Assembly (NCBI GenBank): GCA_019635695.1
Contig: JAHBYZ010000015.1
Coordinates: forward strand, 23,991 to 87,990
DNA length: 64,000 nt
Direction of reading: 5' to 3'
Source of the DNA: Rhizobiaceae bacterium
Lineage (GTDB): Bacteria > Pseudomonadota > Alphaproteobacteria > Rhizobiales > Rhizobiaceae
Part shown: positions 46,874 through 56,652 of the stretch, one piece after another
How the letters are laid out: the number at the start of each line of letters is the position of its first letter
Numbering within the stretch: position 1 is the first letter of the stretch
Notes under the pieces: generated by a model
What the model was told of the DNA's origin: nothing
The model's database searches: none
The model's input: only the letters and a program-made list of their open reading frames with translations
Made by a program: the position numbers and the translations under genes

Positions 46874-48458
46874 GCGACCCGCCCAAAACGACTCGCCGGT
46901 CCACGCCGACGTTGGCGAGGAAAGCCTCGTCGTGGCTGACGATCAAGAGCGCGCCGTCATAGGCGCGCAATCCAGCCTCAACCGCCTCGATGGCGTCGAT
47001 GTCGAGATGGTTGGTCGGCTCGTCCAGGATCAGCAGCTGCGGCGGGTTCGCGCCGCCCAGCACGCAGGCGAGCCCGGCGCGCAGCATCTCGCCGCCCGAC
47101 AGCGTGCCCGCCTGCTGCAGTGCGGCGTCGGCGCGGAACCTGAAACGCGCCAGCGCCGACCGGCAGGCATTCTCGTCCGCCTCGGGGTTGAGGCGGCGGA
47201 AATTGTCGCGGATGGATGTTCGGGGGTCGAGCAGGCTGACCCTCTGGTCGAGCATGGCGAAAGGCACCGTCACCTGGACGGTTCCCGACCATGGCGGCAA
47301 ATCCCCTGCGAGCACGGCCAGAAGCGTCGTCTTGCCCGAGCCGTTCGGCCCGGTGATGGCGACGCGCTCGGGACCGGTGATCTGCAGGGAGAGATCGCGC
47401 AATACCGGATTTCCGGCCTCATAGCCGACGGCCACGCCGTCGACCCGCATCACGGCGCGCCCTGCCGGCAAGCCGGTCGACGGCAGCGTCACGCTGAAAG
47501 GCTGCAGCACCTCGATGCGCGCCCGCGCCTCAGCCGCCGCCTCTGAAGCCTGCACGCGCTGGCGCTCGGCAAGCCGCACCGTGTCGCCGCGGCTCTCCTG
47601 CGCCCGCCCCTTCAACGTGTTGAGCAGGATCTTGGGCTCGTCGCCCTTGGCGTTCTTCCTGCGCCCGCCACGGTCGCGCCGGTCCTGCTTCTCCTCGCGC
47701 ACGCGCGCCGCGCGGTCGACCGCCGCCATCTCGCGCTCCGCGGCGGCCAGATCGTTTCGCGCAGCGGCAAGTTCGAGCGCCTTGCGCTCTCGGTAAGCGC
47801 TCCAGTTTCCGCCGTGGCGCGTGACGCCGAGCGAGGTCATCTCGACGATGGCGTCCATCGTGTCGAGCAATTCGCGGTCATGGCTGACGACGACGGCGCC
47901 GGCCTTCCAGCCGGCGAGCAGGTCGATCACGGCGCGCCGTCCCTCGCGGTCGAGATTGTTAGTCGGCTCGTCCAGCAGCAGGAAGTCGGGTTCGGCAAAG
48001 ACGAGCGACGCCAGCGCCGCGCGCGTGCGCTGCCCACCGGACACCGCGGCAAGCGGCGTCTCCGGTCCCGCCGCGAGCCCGACCTTCGCCAACGCGGCCT
48101 CCAGCCGCGTCTCAAGCGTCCAGTCGGCCTCGGCCAGTTCGTCGGCCGTGGCGTCGCCGCGCCCGGCCCGCGCGAGCAGATCCAGCGCTTTGCGTGCGCA
48201 GAACAGGTCGGCGACGGTGTCGCCGTCGCGCACCTGCACGCTCTGGCGCAGCACGCCGAGCCGCCCGTCGACGGCGACCGTTCCGGCCGCTGGCCGCAGG
48301 TCCCCGGAGACGAGCTTCAGCAGCGTGGTCTTGCCGACGCCGTTGCGCCCGACGAGGCCGGCGCGCTCGCGCCCGAAGGTCAGGTTGAGATCCTGGAAGA
48401 GTTGCCGGCCGTCGGGCAGAGCCCACGCCAGGCTGGCGATGGTGATGGAAGCGGACAT
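46860..48458 (-). CDS. ABC-F family ATPase
   Basis: A 532-residue soluble protein with two ABC domains and no membrane part. Walker A motifs are GRNGVGKTT (residues 38-46) and GPNGSGKTT; signatures are SGGQRTRAALA and SGGEMLRAGLA; both LLDEPTNNLD and ILDEPTNHLD are present. The charged linker between domains (EEKQDRRDRGGRRKNAKGDEPK) fits a ribosome-binding ABC-F translation factor. The start at 48456-48458 has GGAGA six bases upstream; an ATG ten codons earlier is less supported. The resistance or housekeeping role cannot be told. Confidence 0.9.
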   Translation of the reverse strand: MSASITIASLAWALPDGRQLFQDLNLTFGRERAGLVGRNGVGKTTLLKLVSGDLRPAAGTVAVDGRLGVLRQSVQVRDGDTVADLFCARKALDLLARAGRGDATADELAEADWTLETRLEAALAKVGLAAGPETPLAAVSGGQRTRAALASLVFAEPDFLLLDEPTNNLDREGRRAVIDLLAGWKAGAVVVSHDRELLDTMDAIVEMTSLGVTRHGGNWSAYRERKALELAAARNDLAAAEREMAAVDRAARVREEKQDRRDRGGRRKNAKGDEPKILLNTLKGRAQESRGDTVRLAERQRVQASEAAAEARARIEVLQPFSVTLPSTGLPAGRAVMRVDGVAVGYEAGNPVLRDLSLQITGPERVAITGPNGSGKTTLLAVLAGDLPPWSGTVQVTVPFAMLDQRVSLLDPRTSIRDNFRRLNPEADENACRSALARFRFRADAALQQAGTLSGGEMLRAGLACVLGGANPPQLLILDEPTNHLDIDAIEAVEAGLRAYDGALLIVSHDEAFLANVGVDRRVVLGGSRAKT

Positions 48459-48573
48459 GATTTCTCCGATGGCATTGCATTGAGGCATTGCTGTCGGGGT
48501 GAAATCACATCGTGCCGCTTCTCCTGCGCTGAAGGCGTCTCAGATAGGTCGCGTTGCCGCGCCCGGCAACCCC

Positions 48574-48978
48574 TTACGCGGCAGCCGCGTCGTAGTCGCG
48601 CCGCGCGGCCTGCACGCCCGGATAGTTGTTCTCGGCCCAGTGCAGCAGGTGCTCCATCGCGCCATACATCGACCTGCCCATGTCGGTCAGCGAGTATTCG
48701 ACACTCGGCGGCGTCGTGGCGAACACCTCGCGGTGCACATAGCCGTCGCGCTGCAGGTCGCGCAGCGTCTGCGTCAGCATGCGCTGCGAAATGTCCGGCA
48801 CCAGCCGCCGCAGCGCGCCGAAGCGGTACGGCTTCTCCGCTAGCGCCATCAGCAGCAGCGAACTCCACTTGCCGGAGATGACGTCGACAACGTTGCGGAT
48901 CGGGCAGTTCGCCAGCCCGCCGGCGTCGGCGCCGTAAATCTCGATCTTCTGTCGCGTCGAAGCGATGCGGGCATCCAT
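48574..48978 (-). CDS. HxlR family transcriptional regulator
   Basis: A 134-residue winged-helix regulator with the HxlR opening NCPIRNVVDVISGKWSSLLLMAL, the recognition region FGALRRLVPDISQRMLTQTLRDLQRDG and the wing PPSVEYSLTDMGRSM. Cys25 is the conserved redox-sensing position in several members. It diverges from the NmrA-like gene with 130 bases between their starts, a standard arrangement in which the HxlR protein represses the oxidoreductase. Confidence 0.92.
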   Translation of the reverse strand: MDARIASTRQKIEIYGADAGGLANCPIRNVVDVISGKWSSLLLMALAEKPYRFGALRRLVPDISQRMLTQTLRDLQRDGYVHREVFATTPPSVEYSLTDMGRSMYGAMEHLLHWAENNYPGVQAARRDYDAAAA

Positions 48979-48989
48979 GGCGGCGTTCC

Positions 48990-49006
48990 GGTACCCTTGG
49001 GGTAAC
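48990..49006. promoter_or_regulatory. candidate HxlR operator
   Basis: GGTACCC and GGGTAAC, three bases apart, pair at six of seven positions, just upstream of the HxlR start in the shared divergent region. It is the clearest dyad near either start codon. Confidence 0.4.
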
Positions 49007-49108
49007 TACCTGATTTCAAACTGCCTCCTTTACGAAGGCCTCTCAATATACAATCTAGTGCTGGTCTCGAAAAGAGAGCATCTCTCGAAATTGCATAGGA
49101 ACTGGGAA

Positions 49109-49996
49109 ATGTCCGACACCATCTTCGTCACCGGCGCCTCCGGCCATCTCGGCCGCGCCGTCATCGACAATCTGCTCGGCGCGCAGAAGGTCGCGCCCGC
49201 CCGCGTCGTCGCCGGCACCCGCAACCCCGAAAAGCTGGCCGACCTCGCGGCGAATGGCGTCAAGGTCGTGAAGGCCGACTTCGACGATCCCGCCGGCCTG
49301 GAGAAGGCGTTCGCCGGCGCCGGCACCGTCCTCGTCGTGTCCACGGACGCTATGGACGAGCCGGGCAAGCGGCTGCGCCAGCACAAGGCGGCAATCGCCG
49401 CCGCCGCCAGGGCCGGCGCCAGGCGCATCGCCTACACCTCGCTGCCCAATGCGGAGAACTCGAAGGTCAGCTTCGCGCCCGACCATCTCGGCTCCGAGCA
49501 GGCGGTGAAGGCCACCGGCCTGCCCTACCTGATCTTCCGCAACAGCTGGTACATGGAAAACCTGCACATGAGCCTGCCGCAGGCGCTGAAGACCGGCCAG
49601 TGGTTCACTTCGGCCGGCGAAGGCCGCACCTCCTTCGTGTCGCGCGCCGACCAGGCCGCGGCAATCGCCGGGGCGCTGGCCAACCCGCCGGCTGCGAACA
49701 CGACCTATACCCTCACCGGCTCCGAGGCGCTGAGCAACGCCGAGATCGCCGCGCTGGCGAGCGCCGCCACCGGCAAGCCGATCGCGGTGGTCAACCTGAC
49801 CGACGAGCAATTGGCAGGAGGCATGAAAGCGGCCGGCGTTCCGGAGCCGGTCATCCCCACCATCGTGTCCTTCGACACCGCCACCCGCGCCGGCGACCTC
49901 GCCACCGTGACTGCCGACGTCGAGAAGCTGTCCGGCCGCAGACCCACCTCGGTTAAGGACTGGCTGGCCGCCAACAAGGCGGCGCTCGCGGGCTGA
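49109..49996 (+). CDS. NmrA-like NAD(P)-binding oxidoreductase (QorB type)
   Basis: A 295-residue atypical SDR starting MSDTIFVTGASGHLGRAVIDNLL, with the GxSGxxG nucleotide loop, RVVAGTRNPEKL, and the family FRNSWYMENL segment. The YxxxK pair of classical SDRs is absent, as in NmrA and in the quinone oxidoreductase QorB. With the divergent HxlR gene it resembles the ytfG/ytfH-like pair responding to electrophiles or quinones. GGGAA precedes the ATG. An extended palindromic repeat follows the stop. Confidence 0.9.
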   Translation: MSDTIFVTGASGHLGRAVIDNLLGAQKVAPARVVAGTRNPEKLADLAANGVKVVKADFDDPAGLEKAFAGAGTVLVVSTDAMDEPGKRLRQHKAAIAAAARAGARRIAYTSLPNAENSKVSFAPDHLGSEQAVKATGLPYLIFRNSWYMENLHMSLPQALKTGQWFTSAGEGRTSFVSRADQAAAIAGALANPPAANTTYTLTGSEALSNAEIAALASAATGKPIAVVNLTDEQLAGGMKAAGVPEPVIPTIVSFDTATRAGDLATVTADVEKLSGRRPTSVKDWLAANKAALAG

Positions 49997-50024
49997 AGCG
50001 CCGCTGGCAACGATGGCGGAGCAC

Positions 50025-50147
50025 TGTTTCGGGTCAGGCCGAGCCGAAAATGGTGGTCTCTGAGAACCGGAGCGGAGCGTACTTTTGGGTACGTGAGCAC
50101 CGGAAGCGCAGGAGACCGCCATTTGCAGGCCGGCCTCACCCGAAACA
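50025..50147. repeat. 123-bp palindromic intergenic repeat, copy A
   Basis: The ends TGTTTCGGGTcAGGCC (50025-50040) and GGCCTcACCCGAAACA (50132-50147) pair at 15 of 16 positions. A second nested pair is AAATGGtGGTCTC with GAGACCgCCATTT, and the centre has GTAC...GTAC. The core 50062-50111 recurs at 42680-42728. The element fills the convergent gap between the NmrA-like gene and kup and could end both transcripts as a long hairpin. It looks like a mobile or REP-type rhizobial intergenic repeat. Confidence 0.8.
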
Positions 50148-50148
50148 C

Positions 50149-52059
50149 TCAGATGACGATCTGCGTGCCGATTTCGACGACCCGTCCGCTCGGGATCTGG
50201 AACCACGCCGTGGCGTCCGAGGCGTTGCGCGCCAGCGCGATATAGAGCTTGTCCTGCCAGAGCGGCATGCCGCCCAGCGGCGAGGCCTTCAGCGAGCGCC
50301 GCGACAGGAAGAAAGAAGTCGACATGATGTCGAACTTCCAGCCCTGCTTGCGGCAGACGGCCAGCGCCTTGGGCACGTTCGGCTGCTCCATGTAGCCGAA
50401 CTTCATGGTCACCCGCATGAACAGCGGATTGATTTCTTCGACAATCGCGCGCTCGGCCTCCGCCACATGCGGCTCCTCGGCGGTGACGATGGTCAGGATG
50501 ACGTTCTTCTCGTGCAGCGCCTTGTAGTGCTTCAGGCTGTGCATCAGCGCCGTGGGCGCGCTTTCGCGGTCGCTGGTCAGGAACACAGCCGTGCCCGGCA
50601 CGATGGCCGGCGGTTTCGCCGCCAGCCGCCCGGTCAGCACCTCCAGCGGCACCTCCGCCTTGCGCGATTTCTGGAACACGATGGCGCTGCCGCGCCGCCA
50701 GGTGAAGATGCCCAGCATCAGCAGGCCGGCCACCGCCAGCGACACGTAGCCGCCGTCATGCACCTTGAGCATGTTGGCCCACAGGAACACCGCCTCCATC
50801 GCCAGCAGCGGGGCTATGACCAGCGCGGCCGTGAGCGCCCGCCAGCGCCAGATGCCGGTCATCACGAAGAACAGCAGCAGGCTGGTCACGACCATCTCGC
50901 CGGTCACCGAGATGCCGTAGGCGGACGCCAGCGCCGAGGACGAGCCGAATTCGAGCACCAGGATCACCACACCGACAGCCAGCAGCAGGTTCACCTGCGG
51001 CATGTAGATCTGGCCGGACTGCGCGGCCGAAGTGTGCAGGATGTCGAGCCGCGGCAGCATGCCTAGCTGGATCGCCTGGCTGGTCAGCGAATAGGTGCCG
51101 GTGATCACCGCCTGGCTGGCGATAACGGTGGCAGCCGTGGCCAGCACCACCAGCGGCAGGCCGGCCCAGCCGGGAACCATCTCGAAGAGAGGCTGACCGA
51201 TGGGCCCGCGATGCGACAGGATGTAGGCCCCCTGCCCGAAATAGTTCAGCACCAGCGCCGGGAAAACCAAAGCGAACCAGGCAAGAACGATGGGCTTGCG
51301 GCCGAAATGGCCGAGATCGGCATAGAGCGCCTCCGCGCCGGTGACGGCAAGGAAGGCGGCACCCATCACCACCAGCGCCACGCCACTGTGATCGACCAGA
51401 AAGCCGGCCGCCGCGCGCGGGTCGAGCGCCGCCAGCACGTCAGGGTTCTGGACGATGTGCCACAGCCCGACACCGCCGAGCACGAGGAACCAGATTGCGG
51501 TGATCGGGCCGAACACGCCGGCCACTCGCGCGGTGCCGAAGCGCTGGACGGCGAAGAGCCCGACGATGATGGCCACCGTGATCGGCACCACCGCGTCCTC
51601 GACGCCCGGAACGACCACTTCCAGCCCCTCGACGGCCGACAGCACGGAAATCGCCGGCGTGATCAGCGCGTCACCGTAGAACAGCGCCGCACCCGCCACA
51701 CCGAGGACCAGCACGCTGGCGGAGAGGTTGCGCGACACGCCGCGGCGCGCCAGCGCCATCAGCGACAGCGTGCCGCCCTCGCCGCCATTGTCGGCCCGGA
51801 GCACGATCAGCGCGTATTTGGCCGAGACGATCAGGGTCAGCGACCACACGATGATGGAAAGCACGCCGATCACGTCGACGTCGGCCGGCGGCCCGTCTCC
51901 GCCGGTGGCGGCCTTCAGCGCCTCACGCAGCGCATAGATCGGGCTGGTGCCAATATCGCCATAGACGACGCCGACCGCGCCCAGCGCAAGCGCCGCGGTC
52001 CGGCCGCCGGCAGCCCGTTGCCCCGCCGGCTGGGCGGAGCCAATGCCTTCAAGAGACAT
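50149..52059 (-). CDS. kup: KUP-type potassium uptake protein
   Basis: A 636-residue K+/H+ symporter with about twelve helices followed by a ~150-residue cytoplasmic domain. The opening [22 protein letters not shown] is the KUP signature, then [16 protein letters not shown] and [20 protein letters not shown] follow. The C-terminal part contains [11 protein letters not shown] and ends [14 protein letters not shown]. It imports potassium across the inner membrane. Kup was studied in E. coli as a low-affinity system; regulation is not visible here. The gene is divergent from pepT. Confidence 0.96.
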   Translation of the reverse strand: MSLEGIGSAQPAGQRAAGGRTAALALGAVGVVYGDIGTSPIYALREALKAATGGDGPPADVDVIGVLSIIVWSLTLIVSAKYALIVLRADNGGEGGTLSLMALARRGVSRNLSASVLVLGVAGAALFYGDALITPAISVLSAVEGLEVVVPGVEDAVVPITVAIIVGLFAVQRFGTARVAGVFGPITAIWFLVLGGVGLWHIVQNPDVLAALDPRAAAGFLVDHSGVALVVMGAAFLAVTGAEALYADLGHFGRKPIVLAWFALVFPALVLNYFGQGAYILSHRGPIGQPLFEMVPGWAGLPLVVLATAATVIASQAVITGTYSLTSQAIQLGMLPRLDILHTSAAQSGQIYMPQVNLLLAVGVVILVLEFGSSSALASAYGISVTGEMVVTSLLLFFVMTGIWRWRALTAALVIAPLLAMEAVFLWANMLKVHDGGYVSLAVAGLLMLGIFTWRRGSAIVFQKSRKAEVPLEVLTGRLAAKPPAIVPGTAVFLTSDRESAPTALMHSLKHYKALHEKNVILTIVTAEEPHVAEAERAIVEEINPLFMRVTMKFGYMEQPNVPKALAVCRKQGWKFDIMSTSFFLSRRSLKASPLGGMPLWQDKLYIALARNASDATAWFQIPSGRVVEIGTQIVI

Positions 52060-52271
52060 TCCCGATGCGGCCCGCGGCCGCTCCCTGTGGAACGGGCGGG
52101 GCTTCTACGCCTGCTGCAATGCAGCAACCAATGCTGCTTTGCGATAGCTCGCTGGGGGAGGAATGCGGATTCGATGGCATCAGCTGGACCCCACATCGGC
52201 GAATTGGCCCGTGCGCTTTATGCGCCGAGCCGCTAAATCTGGCCACCCGACGATTTGAAACGGACCAGCCC

Positions 52272-53516
52272 GTGAACAGCCCCCGCAGCACCACCGTCAC
52301 CGAGCGTTTCCTGCGCTATGTCGCCATCGACACCCAGTCCGACCCCCGCTCGACTTCGCAGCCGTCCACCGAAAAGCAGAAGAACCTTGGCAGGCTGCTG
52401 GTGGAGGAGCTTCTGTCCATCGGGCTTTCGGACGCGCATATGGATGAGCACGGCAACGTCTACGCCACCGTGCCAGCCAATACCGACAAGCAGGTGCCGG
52501 TGATCTGCTTCTGTGCCCATGTCGACACCGCGCCGGATTTCTCCGGCGCCGGCGTGAAGCCGCAGCTTGTCGAGAACTACGCTGGCGGCGACATCGTACT
52601 GAAGGGCGATCCGCGCCAGATCATCCGCGTCGCCGAGCATCCTGAACTCGCCAACCAGATCGGCAATGACGTCATCACCACCGATGGCACCACGCTGCTG
52701 GGCGCCGACGACAAGGCCGGCGTCGCCGAGATCGTTGCGGCGGCGCAGGTTCTTGTCGAGAACCCGGCCATCCGCCACGGCGCGCTCAGGCTGCTGTTCA
52801 CCACCGACGAAGAGATCGGGCGCGGTGTCGACAAGGTCGACCTGAAGAAGCTCGGCGCCAAGTTTGCCTATACGCTGGACGGCAGCACCGCCGGTTCCAT
52901 CGAGACCGAGACGTTTTCGGCCGACCGCGTCGAGATCGCCATCACCGGCGTGGCCATCCACCCGGGCTTCGCGTTCGGCAAGATGGAGAACGCCATCAAG
53001 ATCGCCTCCGCCATCGTCGACCGGCTGCCGAAGGACGCCGCACCGGAGACGACCGAGGGTCGCATCGGCTTCCTGCACCCCACCGACCTCTCCGGCTCCA
53101 TGGAGACGGCCTCGATCGGGCTGATCGTGCGCGATTTCGAGGAAAGCGGACTGGCGCATAAGGAGGCGCTGCTGGAGGCCATCGTCCGCGACGTGCTGAA
53201 CGGTTTCCCCGGCTCGTCCTACACCTTCACGGTCACCCAGCAGTATCGCAACATGAAGGTCGTGCTCGACCGCAACCCCGAGATCGTCGAGTATGCGATG
53301 GACGCGGTGCGGCGCGCTGGCATGGAGCCGGCGATCGGCAGCATACGCGGCGGCACCGACGGCTCGCGGCTGTCGCATATGGGCTTGCCCTGCCCCAACA
53401 TCTTCGCGGGAGGCCACGCCTTCCACTCGCCGCTCGAATGGGTGAGCCGGCAGGATATGGAGAAGGCGGTGGCGACGATCGTCGAACTGGCGAAGATATG
53501 GGAGGAGCGCGCCTGA
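52272..53516 (+). CDS. pepT: peptidase T (tripeptide aminopeptidase)
   Basis: PepT is a dizinc M20B peptidase that removes the N-terminal residue from tripeptides. The 414-residue protein shows the ligands His83 and Asp85 (FCAHVDTAPD), bridging Asp146 (LLGADDKAG), Glu180/Glu181 (TTDEEIGRG), an aspartate in TLDGSTAG and the final histidine in FAGGHAFHSP. The GTG start was chosen as the frame upstream lacks conservation; no strong ribosome binding site is visible. The gene is convergent with pdxJ (15-base gap). Confidence 0.95.
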   Translation: MNSPRSTTVTERFLRYVAIDTQSDPRSTSQPSTEKQKNLGRLLVEELLSIGLSDAHMDEHGNVYATVPANTDKQVPVICFCAHVDTAPDFSGAGVKPQLVENYAGGDIVLKGDPRQIIRVAEHPELANQIGNDVITTDGTTLLGADDKAGVAEIVAAAQVLVENPAIRHGALRLLFTTDEEIGRGVDKVDLKKLGAKFAYTLDGSTAGSIETETFSADRVEIAITGVAIHPGFAFGKMENAIKIASAIVDRLPKDAAPETTEGRIGFLHPTDLSGSMETASIGLIVRDFEESGLAHKEALLEAIVRDVLNGFPGSSYTFTVTQQYRNMKVVLDRNPEIVEYAMDAVRRAGMEPAIGSIRGGTDGSRLSHMGLPCPNIFAGGHAFHSPLEWVSRQDMEKAVATIVELAKIWEERA

Positions 53517-53531
53517 CGGCGCTTCGCCGGG

Positions 53532-54272
53532 TCAGTGGCCGAGCGCAGCTAGGAAGCGGCGCACCGTGCCGGCCATGCCGAACTCCAGCGCATCAGCCGT
53601 CAGGCCGTGGCCGATGGACACCTCCGCCAGCCGCGGGATGCGCCGCACGAGTGCCGGAAGGTTGGCCACGGTCAGGTCGTGGCCCGCATTGACGGCCAGC
53701 CCCGCCGCCAGCGCGGCATCGGCCGCTTTTCCCAACGCTTCCAGAGCCTTGGCGGCCTTCGCGGAATCGTCGTGGCAGCCGCCGTAAGGGCCGGTGAACA
53801 GCTCGATGCGGTCAGCGCCAAGCGCCTTGGCGATCTCCATCCCGTCCGGCGACGGCTCGGCGAACAGCGACACGCGCATGCCGCCTTTCTTCAGCCGCGC
53901 GACGATGGGTGCGAGCCGCTCGCGCTCGGCCGAAAAGTCCCAGCCGTGATCCGAGGTCGCCTGACGCGGATCGTCTGGCACCAGCGTCACCTGGTCCGGC
54001 TGCGCCGCCTCTGCCAGCGCGATGAACTGCTCGTCCGGAAAGCCCTCAATGTTGAATTCGGCCCGCGGAAACGCATCGTCGATCAGCGCCCGCAGCACCG
54101 GGGGATCGGAGAAGCGCGTATGTCGCTGGTCGGGCCGCGGATGCACCGTCAGCCCATGCGCGCCGGCCTCCAGCGCGATGCGCCCGAGATGCTCCACCGA
54201 CGGCCACGGCAGGTCTCGCCGGTTCCTCAGCAGAGCGACTGCGTTGAGATTGACAGAGAGCTTTGCAGCCAT
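53532..54272 (-). CDS. pdxJ: pyridoxine 5'-phosphate synthase
   Basis: PdxJ condenses 1-deoxyxylulose 5-phosphate with 3-amino-2-oxopropyl phosphate to pyridoxine 5'-phosphate. The 246-residue TIM-barrel protein has [54 protein letters not shown] and [12 protein letters not shown], followed by [13 protein letters not shown]. All are family markers including the phosphate-binding and catalytic Glu/His residues. The start is one base after the stop of the RecD-like helicase gene, so the two are co-transcribed. Confidence 0.95.
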   Translation of the reverse strand: MAAKLSVNLNAVALLRNRRDLPWPSVEHLGRIALEAGAHGLTVHPRPDQRHTRFSDPPVLRALIDDAFPRAEFNIEGFPDEQFIALAEAAQPDQVTLVPDDPRQATSDHGWDFSAERERLAPIVARLKKGGMRVSLFAEPSPDGMEIAKALGADRIELFTGPYGGCHDDSAKAAKALEALGKAADAALAAGLAVNAGHDLTVANLPALVRRIPRLAEVSIGHGLTADALEFGMAGTVRRFLAALGH

Positions 54273-54273
54273 C

Positions 54274-55401
54274 CTAGCGCACCACCGTCAGTTCCCGCGC
54301 CGCGCGCGTGATCGCCGTATAGAGCCAGCGCTGGCGCGTGTCCTTGAAGGCGAAGCTTTCGTCGAACAGCACGACCTTGTCCCACTGCGAACCCTGAGCC
54401 TTGTGCACCGTCAGCGCATAGCCGTAGTCGAAATCGTCATAACGCTTCTTGGTCTGCCACGGGATCTCCTCGTCCGGGCTGTCGAACGCCGCCTTGAGCA
54501 GCTTGATCTTCGCCACGCCGCGGTCGGGATCGTCCTCCTCCGGCGAGACCAGAAGGTTGATGCCCGGCTTCACCGTCTCGCGCGACGAGGTCATCACCTT
54601 CCACAGCGAGCCGTTGAGCAGGCCTTTGGCGGCGTCGTTGCGCAGGCACACCAGCTTGTCGCCGGCCTGCGGGAAGGCGGCGGAAAAACCCTTCAGCTCG
54701 CGCAGCCGCTGATTGTAGCGCCGCCGCGTCCGGTTGGTCCCGACCAGCACCTGATCGGCGCCGAGCACGATGTCCTGGTTCACGTCCTCGCGGCCGATCA
54801 CCTGCGCCGTGCCGTAGTCGCCGCGGATGAACTCACGCCCTTCGCGCACGTCCATGGCGAGCCGGATGATGGGGTTGTCGCGCGCCTGCCGGTGGATCTC
54901 GGTCAGCAGGTGATCGGGCTCGTGCTCGGTGAAGAAGCCGCCACCCTGCACCGGCGGCAACTGCGCGGGATCACCCAGCACGAGGATCGGCGTTCCGAAA
55001 CTCATCAGGTCGCGGCCAAGCTGCTCGTCCACCATGGAGCATTCGTCCACGACGATCAGCTTGGCCTTGGCCACCGGGCTCTGCCGGTTGAGCGAAAAGG
55101 TCGGCGACATCGAGGTCTTGCCGGTCGTCTCGTCCTCCACCGCCTCCTCGCCGCGCGGGCGGTATATCAGCGAGTGGATCGTGCGGGCGTTGACCGCGCC
55201 CTTCGAGCGCAACACCTGCGCCGCCTTGCCGGTGAAGGCGGCAAACTGCACGGCGCCGTCGAGCCCCTCGGCAAAGTGCCGCGCCAGCGTGGTCTTGCCG
55301 GTGCCGGCATAGCCGAACAGCCGGAACACCTGCCCGCCGCCGCCCTTCAGCCAGCGCGCCACCGCCTTCAGCGCTTCGTCTTGTTGCGGAGAAAACTGCA
55401 T
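54274..55401 (-). CDS. RecD-like DNA helicase (SF1, UvrD_C_2)
   Basis: A 375-residue helicase with Walker [10 protein letters not shown] (residues 30-38), Walker [12 protein letters not shown], motif [12 protein letters not shown] and the C-terminal [15 protein letters not shown] and [14 protein letters not shown] motifs. It is much shorter than RecD and lacks an N-terminal accessory domain, as in the short ATP-dependent RecD-like proteins of rhizobia. A role in DNA repair or recombination is likely but unproven. It sits directly upstream of pdxJ and 42 bases downstream of the vapBC pair on the same strand. Confidence 0.92.
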   Translation of the reverse strand: MQFSPQQDEALKAVARWLKGGGGQVFRLFGYAGTGKTTLARHFAEGLDGAVQFAAFTGKAAQVLRSKGAVNARTIHSLIYRPRGEEAVEDETTGKTSMSPTFSLNRQSPVAKAKLIVVDECSMVDEQLGRDLMSFGTPILVLGDPAQLPPVQGGGFFTEHEPDHLLTEIHRQARDNPIIRLAMDVREGREFIRGDYGTAQVIGREDVNQDIVLGADQVLVGTNRTRRRYNQRLRELKGFSAAFPQAGDKLVCLRNDAAKGLLNGSLWKVMTSSRETVKPGINLLVSPEEDDPDRGVAKIKLLKAAFDSPDEEIPWQTKKRYDDFDYGYALTVHKAQGSQWDKVVLFDESFAFKDTRQRWLYTAITRAARELTVVR

Positions 55402-55443
55402 CAGCGGCTCAGACCGGATTCGCCCCGCGCGCGCAAGCCGGCC

Positions 55444-55833
55444 TCACGCCAGGTCGGTCTGCGCGAAGTCGTCACCCTTGTAGAGCAGCGGCACGCCCGC
55501 CCGCTTGGCGAGCGCATAGGAGAAGCAGTCGCCGAGGTTGAGACGAGCCGGACTGCCGGAGCCCTTGCCGTAGCGCAGGTGGGCGTTGGCCAGACCGTCG
55601 ACCAGCTCCGCTCCGACGGGCGCCACGTCCACTTTCGCGCTGGCGAGAAATTCCCGCAGAACCTGCAGGCCGGCTGAGCGGTCGCCCAGTTCACGTCCGA
55701 CCGCAATGATTGTCTCCAGCACCGCGATCGCGGAAGTGACCCGCTGCGACGCCTCTGCCAGCCGCGCAGCAAGCGCGCCATACCCCGGTTCCCGCAGAAT
55801 GATCGCGACCATCGCGGAAGCGTCGACATGCAT
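55444..55833 (-). CDS. vapC: VapC-type toxin, PIN-domain ribonuclease
   Basis: A 129-residue PIN protein with the acidic centre Asp4 (HVDASAMVAI), Glu40 (AVLETIIAV), Asp102 (LNLGDCFSYALAK) and Asp121/Asp122 (YKGDDFAQTDL). It should cleave RNA, often tRNA or rRNA, when released from its antitoxin. The ATG shares one base with the vapB stop, the usual antitoxin-first order. All expected acidic residues are present, so the toxin looks intact. Confidence 0.93.
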   Translation of the reverse strand: MHVDASAMVAIILREPGYGALAARLAEASQRVTSAIAVLETIIAVGRELGDRSAGLQVLREFLASAKVDVAPVGAELVDGLANAHLRYGKGSGSPARLNLGDCFSYALAKRAGVPLLYKGDDFAQTDLA

Positions 55834-56093
55834 CAGTCGTCTCCCTGGCCCCAGAGATCGTCAAAGAACGCTTTATCGGCCTTCTGGCCGGTGCGAGGTA
55901 GTCGATCGAGGCGGTCGAACAGCGGCTGCAAGCGCTCCAAAAGCGCTTCGCCAGGAGTCTTGTCGACGACCTCTTCACTCTTCAATGCGCTCTCCACCGC
56001 CTCATGCACCGCTTCCGTCAGGCCGAGCCCACGCTGGCGCGCATACTCGCGCACCAGCCTCTCCGTCTCGCGGTTCCTGAGATTCAGTGCCAT
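55833..56093 (-). CDS. vapB: VapB-type antitoxin (Rv0623-like)
   Basis: An 86-residue antitoxin starting MALNLRNRETERLVREYAR, the ribbon-helix-helix-type opening of the Rv0623 group, followed by GLGLTEAVHEAVESAL. The C-terminal half (LLERLQPLFDRLDRLP to FFDDLWGQGDD) should wrap the toxin. GAAGGTGAG precedes the ATG. A dyad at 56104-56129 directly upstream is the likely binding site for the VapBC complex. No link to a mobile element is seen. Confidence 0.9.
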   Translation of the reverse strand: MALNLRNRETERLVREYARQRGLGLTEAVHEAVESALKSEEVVDKTPGEALLERLQPLFDRLDRLPRTGQKADKAFFDDLWGQGDD

Positions 56094-56103
56094 GCACTCA
56101 CCT

Positions 56104-56129
56104 TCTACACGCCCTGAATAGCATGTAGA
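56104..56129. promoter_or_regulatory. candidate VapB operator
   Basis: TCTACA and TGTAGA flank a 14-base centre, 11 bases upstream of vapB. Extended arms TCTACAcgC / GcaTGTAGA match in seven of nine positions. Autorepression through such dyads is usual for vapBC. Confidence 0.5.
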
Positions 56130-56154
56130 CAAACAGAACACAACAGGAACTAAC

Positions 56155-56649
56155 TCACCCACCCGCCTGCGGGTTCCGGTGATATCCCGGCCCCACTGTC
56201 AGCGGCACCTTCGGCAGGCCGGCTGTGCTGACGTCGCTCTTGTAGGCCATCTCCGTCGCATAGAGCTCGGCCTTCTCCTCGCGGTCGAGCACGCGCACGG
56301 TCACCTTGTACGGCTTGCCGGCCTCGATGTTCGCCAGCGGCGGCGTGCGGAAATCGTAGCGGTCGGTCGCCGGACTGACGCGCTCGCGAACCACGATCGG
56401 CGCGCCGCCGGCCGGATCTTCGAACGTCGCCTCGATGATCGAACCGGACTCGAGCGGCTTCTGCACGACGGCGGTGAAGCCGTAGAAATGGTCGGCGATG
56501 CGGTAGTTGATGATGAAGCCGCCGCCGACGATGGCGATCACCGGCTTTTCGGAGGGGTCAATCCTGGTGGCCCATCCGACCGCGAACAGGCCCGCGAGAA
56601 GCACGATGCTCGCGGCGACGATGCGGAACGGCGTGAACAGCCCGATCAT
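56155..56649 (-). CDS. membrane-anchored or periplasmic protein of unknown function, 164 aa
   Basis: One N-terminal helix (about residues 8-27, FRIVAASIVLLAGLFAVGWA) anchors or exports the protein. The rest is predicted beta-rich with PVIAIVGGGFIINYRIADHFYGFTAVVQKPL and EATFEDPAGGAPIVV, resembling immunoglobulin-like periplasmic domains, but no family is recognised. Its ATG lies three bases after the stop of the lysE-like gene, so the two are likely co-transcribed. The vapB gene follows 61 bases downstream. Confidence 0.65.
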   Translation of the reverse strand: MIGLFTPFRIVAASIVLLAGLFAVGWATRIDPSEKPVIAIVGGGFIINYRIADHFYGFTAVVQKPLESGSIIEATFEDPAGGAPIVVRERVSPATDRYDFRTPPLANIEAGKPYKVTVRVLDREEKAELYATEMAYKSDVSTAGLPKVPLTVGPGYHRNPQAGG

Positions 56650-56652
56650 GCC

